Part shown: one piece after another, positions 57,481 to 64,000 of the stretch | How positions within the stretch are numbered: position 1 is the first letter of the stretch | Layout: each line of letters starts with the position of its first letter | Origin: Phlyctochytrium arcticum | Lineage: Eukaryota > Chytridiomycota > Chytridiomycetes > Chytridiales > Chytridiaceae | Direction: 5' to 3' | NCBI GenBank assembly: GCA_025602905.1 | Contig: JAHLKI010000032.1 | Location: 1-64,000 of the forward strand | Length of the DNA stretch: 64,000 nt | Notes under the pieces: generated by a model | The model's input: only the letters and a program-made list of their open reading frames with translations | What the model was told of the DNA's origin: nothing | Databases searched by the model: none | Program-made: the position numbers and the translations under genes

Positions 57481-59450
57481 ATGGCCGACGTCGATAGCAT
57501 TCCACTTCCCCCACCAGAACGCAAATTCCATGATCATGATCTCCTTTCAATGGTTGAGGCGCAGAATCGGGTATGCATGTTCACTTACTTGGGGCCTGAC
57601 ACCAGAATATTAACGCAGTGTTCATAAAGGATGTTTTCTTAGAAGTATTTCTAAACTTTGCTGAAAAGATACCAACTTCAGAGCACAGAATCCGATTGAA
57701 ACACTATCCCAATACATTTACAAGTGAAGACGCCATTGATGCCTTTCGGACTGCCACCCCTGGGTTCAATCGGGAGGATGCGGTCACAGTACTTAGTAGA
57801 TGCGTTGAAGGAAGGCTCCTGCGCTCTCCCGATGCCGACGATGTCTCGGATCTACTCAAATCAAAGCATGTCTATATGCTGGGCCGCAAGGCGAAAATGC
57901 TTCTAGCTTCCGATAGGCGTATCCTCGTCTTGAATTGGATATCTGGACGCTGTGTTACTGATTTCGAGTTACTTTTCATTCGCTTCATTGGTGATACTCC
58001 CAATGAGTCAGGCGGAGATAAAGATAAAGCAACCCCAGACAGCGGTCTGGAAACACCCCCATTGAGTGGCCCGCTGCTACATCCTCTAACCCCCCTGCCT
58101 GGCATCGCTTTACGGGATCGCATGGCGATGTTGAAAACTTACAGCCACTGCTGCTCTGGCCAAGAGGCAATAACTCATCTTCTGGAGACGACCACGGCAA
58201 TGTCCCGAATGGAGTGCCTGGATATAGCTGATCATTTCATTCAAAATGACTGGCTTCGAACAGTGGACGAAGGCGACGTTGTCTTCCGAGACAATAAAAA
58301 CATCATATACCAAGTGACAGAGACAGGCGCGGCCCTGGCTGGCTGGCCTGAGGCGAAATGGCCTACTGTGAGGGACTTTTTCAGCAACATGTCATTGAAA
58401 AAGAAACTGGGACCTCTGGGTCTGAATAATCAAAGTGGTGAAGATTTAGCAAAGTCGCGAGTTCAAAGCCCTCGCGAAAGTAGTGAAAAATTTGATCACC
58501 GTCCTTATTCAATCGAAAAGCTTCCATCGGATCCAAGCGGCGAGCTTGAGGGGATCGGGAGCAGTCCTAGCAGCAAGCAAACATCATTTTTGACTGCGGA
58601 TGGAGATGTTTCTGACGCACACAATGCTACATCTAGACGATCTTCCCACCGGAGAATGAGCTTTGGGGCATCCCCAGCATTCCCATGGGAAACTGCCAAG
58701 GAAACCCACGTATCGCGTCTTACAACCATTCTGACGACCCCGGCCGTTCGAAATCAGTTTGTGGCTTTTGTTGCTACACTTTTTTGTGAGGAAAACCTCG
58801 AATTTGTAGTTGACGCCGAGCGTTTCCGCCTGTGCTACGACAAGGAGGCATCAATAGCCAGTCTCGATTCGGTGAGCCAGGAAGCGGTTCTCCGGATACA
58901 TTCTCTACCATCAGAAGATGCGGAGAAGTTGCTTATTGCGCATGCAATTGGCATTTTCCTCAGGTACATGACTCGAATGTCTCCGCGGGAGTTGAATCTT
59001 CCGTCAAAGGTCATTAGGGACGTTAGCACTGTCGTACAATCCCGTGAAAAATATTTCGATTTGTTCGATTCATCTTTAATCAAAGAATCAAGCCCGATTG
59101 ATCCGTTCGACGAGCGCATTCAAAAATTCATCTCATCCGCCCCAGAAGCTTGCTGGGAACACCAGGACCCACATGACGTAGGGTTTAATGCAACAATGTT
59201 CTCATCGGCAGAAGCACATATCTTCCAAGTGATAGCGGGTGACTCTGTCCCAAAGTTCATTAAAACTGAGGAATATAAGATTCTGATGTACGATATTTGG
59301 GAACGGGGGGAGCTTCCAGTGCAGTCAAAACGAGCCAGCATATTGGCGCGTATGAGCTTACAACAATCCCGGAAGTCTGACTTGCAAGACTCGAACGCAG
59401 TAACCGAGGAAGAGCGGGGATTTTCTCGGGACAATCTTGCATCAACATAA
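57481..59450 (+). CDS. DEP-DEP-RGS protein, Sst2/FlbA type
   Basis: Exon 1 is 57,481-57,570, then a 35-nt intron (GTATGC...ACCAG), then exon 2 57,606-59,450, giving 644 aa in phase. Two DEP domains are visible, at about residues 55-140 (SEDAIDAFR, GRLLRSP) and 200-270 (SGQEAITHLL, NDWLRTVDEGDVVF). A Ser-rich linker follows, then an RGS domain at about 398-598 (FVAFVATLFCEENLEFVVDA ... EAHIFQVIAGDSVPKFIKTEEY). RGS proteins speed GTP hydrolysis by G-alpha subunits; the DEP domains tether Sst2 to receptor tails in yeast. The RGS domain has an insert between its first and last helices, as in other fungal members. It fits the receptor genes in this window, without proof of pairing. Confidence 0.92.
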
Positions 59451-59800
59451 TGGAACGCAAACGGGGACTGCTAATCAGGGACGACAATTATTTAATAGTG
59501 ATCGATGTACATGCGTAAAACCGCCTAGATTTGATAATATATGAACTTAGCCAGTATAGACTTTCCAGCACAATCTATGGAAACATCGTTGGAGGTTATG
59601 AAAACGCGCGTGCAGTGGTAAGAGCACTAGCAGTTCGAAGGACTCATATTTATTTGATATACACTCCGTGCCCCGGTCTATTTTACTTCCTTTCCTGTTT
59701 CATTGTGGATCTCCGCCGACTCATTGGCGTAGTGGTCTGATCTAAATGCTACAATTTGCGGCCATTGATCAGTAACGCGAAATCGAAAAAGAGGGATCAG

Positions 59801-60873
59801 TCATACTTTGTTCGGTTTGTAAGCATATCCGTAATTCTGAAGCAATCGGTCGGTAGTTGGTTCCGCAACTGTAGGAGTGCTAATAGGGTCGTCGGATAAT
59901 GGGTTCTTGCTAGGAGGGGCGGTCACGTAGTCGGCTTCTTTGAAATTCCTCATCGAGCGCCTCACTGGGGTGATGACATGTTCTGACCCGAGCACTTCAG
60001 GGATAAAAGAGATGAGAGGGGGAACCGTCTGCTCGACAGAAACATGCCACCTACATTCTTTTTCGCGCTTCTTTGTGCGAACCGGTGTCAGAATCGTGAC
60101 TCGGGATCCATCCGTTGGACCGAATCGCACTCCAACTTTGGGAGGCTTGGCTACCTTACCGGGTTCCATCTTCACGATAGTGCTCTCTTGTTGAGCTGCA
60201 TTCTCCTTCTCTTCTTCTTGATGCTGAGATGGTGGCATAGGAGAGCCTAATGTCATGTCTTGAAGTTTTCCCATAATATCACCGTAGATATCTGCCCGAC
60301 GCCGGGCGAATGGCGTGGATCCTGCAAGCTTTGGCCCACGTCCCGAGCGCAGTAAAGAACCGAAAGCGCGAGGCGTTGGAGTGGGTGTAGCTGAACTGCT
60401 TGCACCAACTCTCTTGATCAGGTCCTGCAATGGCGTTTCCGGGAAGACGGGGGTGTCAGCAAAGTTTCGCTCTTTTCCTTCCAAGAAAACGGATCGAGGA
60501 GGTGACGGTGTCACTGCAAATTGTGATTGAGGGCTACGGTATCCCTCAAAAGTCCAGCTTGGCAAAGGAGGAGTGATGTCCTGGTCAACTGCCATAGGCT
60601 TGGCCTCTGGCGTTGATGCGATCGGGTAAGTGACTTGATCCTGCCGCTCGAATGTTTCTTCTATCGCGAGCGTGTTGGCACAGGACTGCCAGAATTGTTC
60701 AAGCGCTTCCAAATGCTAGATACCAAAATTAAGATGGAGGCTACAGCACAAATAGCATTCATTCGTACCGATGATCCCAAAATGCTTAGCGCAAATGCCA
60801 AAATATCATAGGCATTGCTACTGTGTCCGAGCTTCCACTCAAAATAAATCCAGCTCTTCCAAAATTCAATCAT
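59801..60873 (-). CDS. low-complexity protein, possibly spindle/microtubule associated (CKAP2-like end)
   Basis: Two exons, 60,873-60,769 and 60,715-59,801, are joined by a 53-nt intron (GTACGA...TCTAG) in phase, giving 339 aa from the Met at 60,873. The start may be further up, since the frame is preceded by an acceptor-like CAG. Features are a helical unit FWKSWIYFEWKLGHSSNAYD, several SP/TP sites (SPMPPS, TPVRT, TPVRR), a VRRSMR motif and an end with YGYAYKPNKV. The mix of a short helical repeat and TPVRRS-type sites recalls the C-terminal part of CKAP2 proteins, but this is weak. It could be the 3' part of a larger gene that includes 61,221-63,080. Confidence 0.5.
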
Positions 60874-61220
60874 CTGAATGGAACTTCTCTTCAAATAGAG
60901 AAGTTCGCCATTACTTCGAAGGGTGATATGATAAGATCCTTTGGTATGCTCCGTACAGCGGGTGGTAGCCAGTGTGCTGTATATCATTCGACCAACGGCA
61001 GCATTGCCGCTCTAAAACAATTGTTCAGTAACATCAATGTTGGTTCACTACCCTGCCACAACTAACCTTGTACGCAATGAAGCCATCGTACCAAGTCAGG
61101 GGGGAGACACATGGGATCGGAATGCAATCTTCCTTTACGCAGTGCCCCGTAGAAGTATTGATAATTCGTAGTATAGTAGGGGTGAGCAAAAAGCGCAAGG
61201 GAGATGTCCTGGTGGTGGGG

Positions 61221-63080
61221 TTAGTAACAAAAAGAAGCGAGCAATTTAAAATCGCACCTAATATGTTCTTTGTAGAACAACTGGTCGGTTTGGAAAGTCG
61301 TGTGCAGGTCCCGTTTGCTTTTCTCCAGCGCAAAATCTACAGCTTTGACAACGACGCTGTAAGGCTGCTCCTCCAGAGTCGGATACAAAGACTCTGAATT
61401 GTCCGGCGTTTTCGCCAAACCATTGTCAATGCCTAGATCGTTGTACGGCTCCCTTTCTAAAGTCGGATACAGAGACTCAGGCCTGCCTGATGTCCCGCCG
61501 ATGTTGCTGACTGTACGGGCACTGTCAACAAGTCTGACGTACTCCGACGGTTCTTGAGAAAGGTTCGTGGCTGAATCAGGCATCTGTGACACGCACACCT
61601 GTTCAGTTTCAGCTCGGTATAGGTGTATGTTGTCAGCAACCAATTGCTTGAGCAATTCTTCGCATGTCTGTGTCGAAAGAGAAACCGAAGAGGTTTTTGG
61701 CCGAGACTTCTGTGCAAGGCTGGCTCCAAATTCAGGATTCAAATCAATTGGAAAATATGAACAAATACCAACCATGCCAATGTCTCGGCTTGCACAAGTC
61801 TTTCCAGTTCCTCATCCGAATCTCGTTCCAAAGCGATGCTCTTTCTCGGTCGAGATAATGATTTGCGAACCACGGGCTTTGCTGATCTCAGGGAAGCGAT
61901 GGGGGCGCGGTTATGTTTCGCAGTTGCCTCGCTCGAAGGTTCTCGGCTGGCGAGGCCAGGACGCATTAGATTACAGCTTTCAAGTGTTTAGAAAGGCAAG
62001 ACTCACCATGTCGATGTCCCAGCCTTAACTCGCCTTTCCAGCTCCTCGTCGGAGTCTCGCTCAACAGCGATGCTCCTTCTTGGTCGGATTGTTGTTTTGG
62101 GGGGCACGGGCTTGACGGGTTTTGAAGAGGTAAAAGGACGTCGGACATTATCGGCCGGTTCTTCAGTTGGACGTCGGGATTTTGCCGAGCTGGCAACGGT
62201 AGGACGCGTCAGCCTCGAATTAGAAAAATCCCGGCGAGCGATTTTCTTTGGAGGGTCATCGCAACTATTTTCTACTCTTGACGGTTCGCCAATTATGCTT
62301 TTTCGTAGAGGCCTTTTCTGACCGATTTGTGGGGATATCACGCGGGAGAGAGATCCAAGTGTAGTTTTTGGAGCACTTGGGACGCGCAAGGGGATTTTCG
62401 AGGGACTGGCCGGCACCAGTTCTGCAGGTGTATTTGGGACATGTGCTGTAGTGGCATTGGATAGTGCTCTATCTGACGGAGATCTCCGAGTTTTCGGACC
62501 CAAAGAAGACAAGCGATCGTTTAGCTGTTTCTGAACAGCAGAGGAGATCCCGTTTACATTGGCTAAGAAATGACGTTTAGTAGCAGTTATGAAAGTCTTT
62601 GAAAGCGGTTAATCCTACATAATGTCGTGCTTTGAGCGACTCTGAGTGCAGGCTTCATGGGTTTCGTGGCAGATCTAAATGAGTGCAATCGTGAGCGCCG
62701 TGTAAAAGTGGCTTCGTTTCGTTTTGCTCCGCCGTACTTTCTCTCCAGATCCCGTTTGCGTTGAAATGCCTCCAGCTGTATTCGGAGGTCATGTTGTTGT
62801 TTATTATGATCATTGACGGTCATGTTTGACCGTGAATGCTTCGCCGATCTGGGGGAAGCGTCGAGCGCGTCGGAACGTCGGACACTCTTCTAACGCCAAA
62901 ATGTGGCTTTGCCACCGAACTCTGCAAAAACTCCGACTCAAAAGAGCGTAGAAGAGCGTCGTTGATGTCGCTCAGAGGCATGTTCAGTTGACCTTTCCCA
63001 AGATCCTTTGTGCTCATCAACCAGCTGGCCCCATCAAGCATAAAGTACTCATCACCCATCCCATTTCCAAAAGTAGTCAC
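61221..63080 (-). CDS. basic, Ser/Pro-rich protein, several exons, unassigned
   Basis: Minus-strand frames at 62,820-63,080, 62,587-62,823, 62,003-62,512, 61,739-61,966 and 61,221-61,775 follow each other with small gaps and look like parts of one basic, disordered protein. Joins are not all resolved. Two segments repeat each other: RPRRSIAVERDSDEELER (near 62,050) and RPRKSIALERDSDEELER (near 61,830). A second unit, ESLYPTLE followed by PY, occurs twice near 61,380 and 61,460. An early helical region has LEAFQRKRDLERKY. I know no family. Cell-cycle or microtubule roles are only a guess from composition and the neighbouring gene. Confidence 0.4.
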
Positions 63081-64000
63081 TTGTGAGGTTTACGCTGAGA
63101 TCGGTTGAGTCTCGTCCACAGACAACTGGCCGTTCTTCCCAAATCTGCCCGTCTATCACATGTAGGGCCGAATCAGGCTTCGATGGAGTCTACAACTCAT
63201 CACCTCTATCAATTGGTCTGGTGGCGGCGGGGCGAACTGACGGACGGCTGTACTGTCACCGGACAAAATGACAACATGGACACCGAACGTCAGCCGAAGA
63301 AACCTGTTGAAGAAACAACTAACATGAAGTTGAGGGGTGACGGCAAAATTCATTCAAAGTCGTACAACTCCTGATGGAAAGTTGATGAATTTCGTATAGT
63401 CAATGCCAACAACGAGTGCCTTGCTGAGAGATCCAGGGATGAACAAATGCCCATGTTTTTAGTACTTTGCGATGTTCATTGCAACTGCAGTGGTCCGACA
63501 TTTCCTTATGTCATTTATGAGTAACCTCTTATACGAAACGACATATTAAAAGGTTCTTGACAAGCTAAAGCAAATCTGGAGGGAGTCTAGCTGCGCGTAA
63601 CCCCACTGGCCAAGTGCAACCCCGAGTGGCAAACTCAGCCCTCCTCCAACTTGTTCTAGTTTGTTCCATCCCGTACCCGCTATTGGCATCTCACTCTCCT
63701 TCCCATACCTCGCAAAAGGTTGTCGTGCAACCCTCCGGCGCTATGTGCCATACATCTCATTCCATCGGCCCTACCGTAACCTACGCACCGGCCTGAATTT
63801 GGTTTCCAAAGTTAGACATAGAATATCAGGAGAATTTATCACCGCCACTCCAGACACAATGCCTACATTGCATGTATAAGGGGTTCCAATGACCCCAAAA
63901 ACAACTTGATACGGACCTTTAGCTCAAAAACTCATGCGTGAGCCCTAATCGTCCTTTTTCGGCCGTGGGAATCTGTTGAGAAATGTCCGTCCAGCGGCTT
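63081..64000. other. no gene recognised
   Basis: Open frames at 63,083-63,374 and 63,614-63,879 have no family features. No repeat or RNA gene is seen. Confidence 0.5.

Overview
The window looks like nuclear DNA of a fungus, most likely an early-diverging, chytrid-like one. The house-keeping and signalling genes are fungal: IKS1-type kinase, Adp1-type ABCG transporter, AreA/Nit2-type GATA factor, Sst2-type DEP-DEP-RGS protein, Rcl1, Trm7. They are split by short GT-AG introns, mostly 50-60 nt. The chytrid guess rests on a family of rhodopsin-like seven-helix receptors, a Crinkler-like N-terminal domain and a virus-type SF3 helicase remnant. It is an inference, not a proof.

Layout. 1-432 is a minisatellite with a higher-order period of about 230 bp. 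433-14,200 is a mobile-element graveyard: a Helitron Rep fragment, a multi-exon orphan gene that ends where a decayed Ty1/copia element begins (about 5,400-9,840, minus strand), a second Helitron scrap, an AT-rich segment with an SF3/D5-like helicase C-terminus plus a small orphan ORF and many hairpins, a 60-bp perfect palindrome, and a broken MULE transposase. 14,400-19,600 holds two orphan genes and a multi-exon protein with an N-terminal Cys cluster, a DUF6589-like core and a C-terminal SWIM finger. 20,254-23,799 holds acireductone dioxygenase and the GATA factor. 26,001-35,236 is a tandem array of four receptor genes. Copies 1 and 2 have complete six-exon reading frames (374 and 378 aa); copies 3 and 4 carry frameshifts, stops or deletions. 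The copies share a motif about 155 bp before each ATG and larger intergenic repeats. 36,569-38,139 encodes an unusual membrane protein (Crinkler-like head, one membrane helix, two PAN/Apple-like domains).

From 39,808 the region is dense conserved fungal sequence: RCL1, IKS1 and TRM7 (the last two divergent, 173 bp apart), a G-patch protein, an ABCC transporter convergent with an ABCG transporter, the RGS gene divergent from the ABCG gene, and one or two low-complexity, possibly spindle-type proteins. The last kilobase shows nothing I recognise.

Functional links. The receptors and the RGS protein could act in the same heterotrimeric G-protein signalling, but they are 22 kb apart and nothing shows a direct link. 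RCL1 (18S rRNA maturation) and TRM7 (tRNA anticodon-loop methylation) are translation-related neighbours. Exon models for the receptors, IKS1, TRM7, RCL1, ADI1, RGS and the Crinkler/PAN gene were checked by hand for splice sites and reading phase. The ABCC, ABCG, DUF6589-like and terminal genes are given as spans with only some introns placed.
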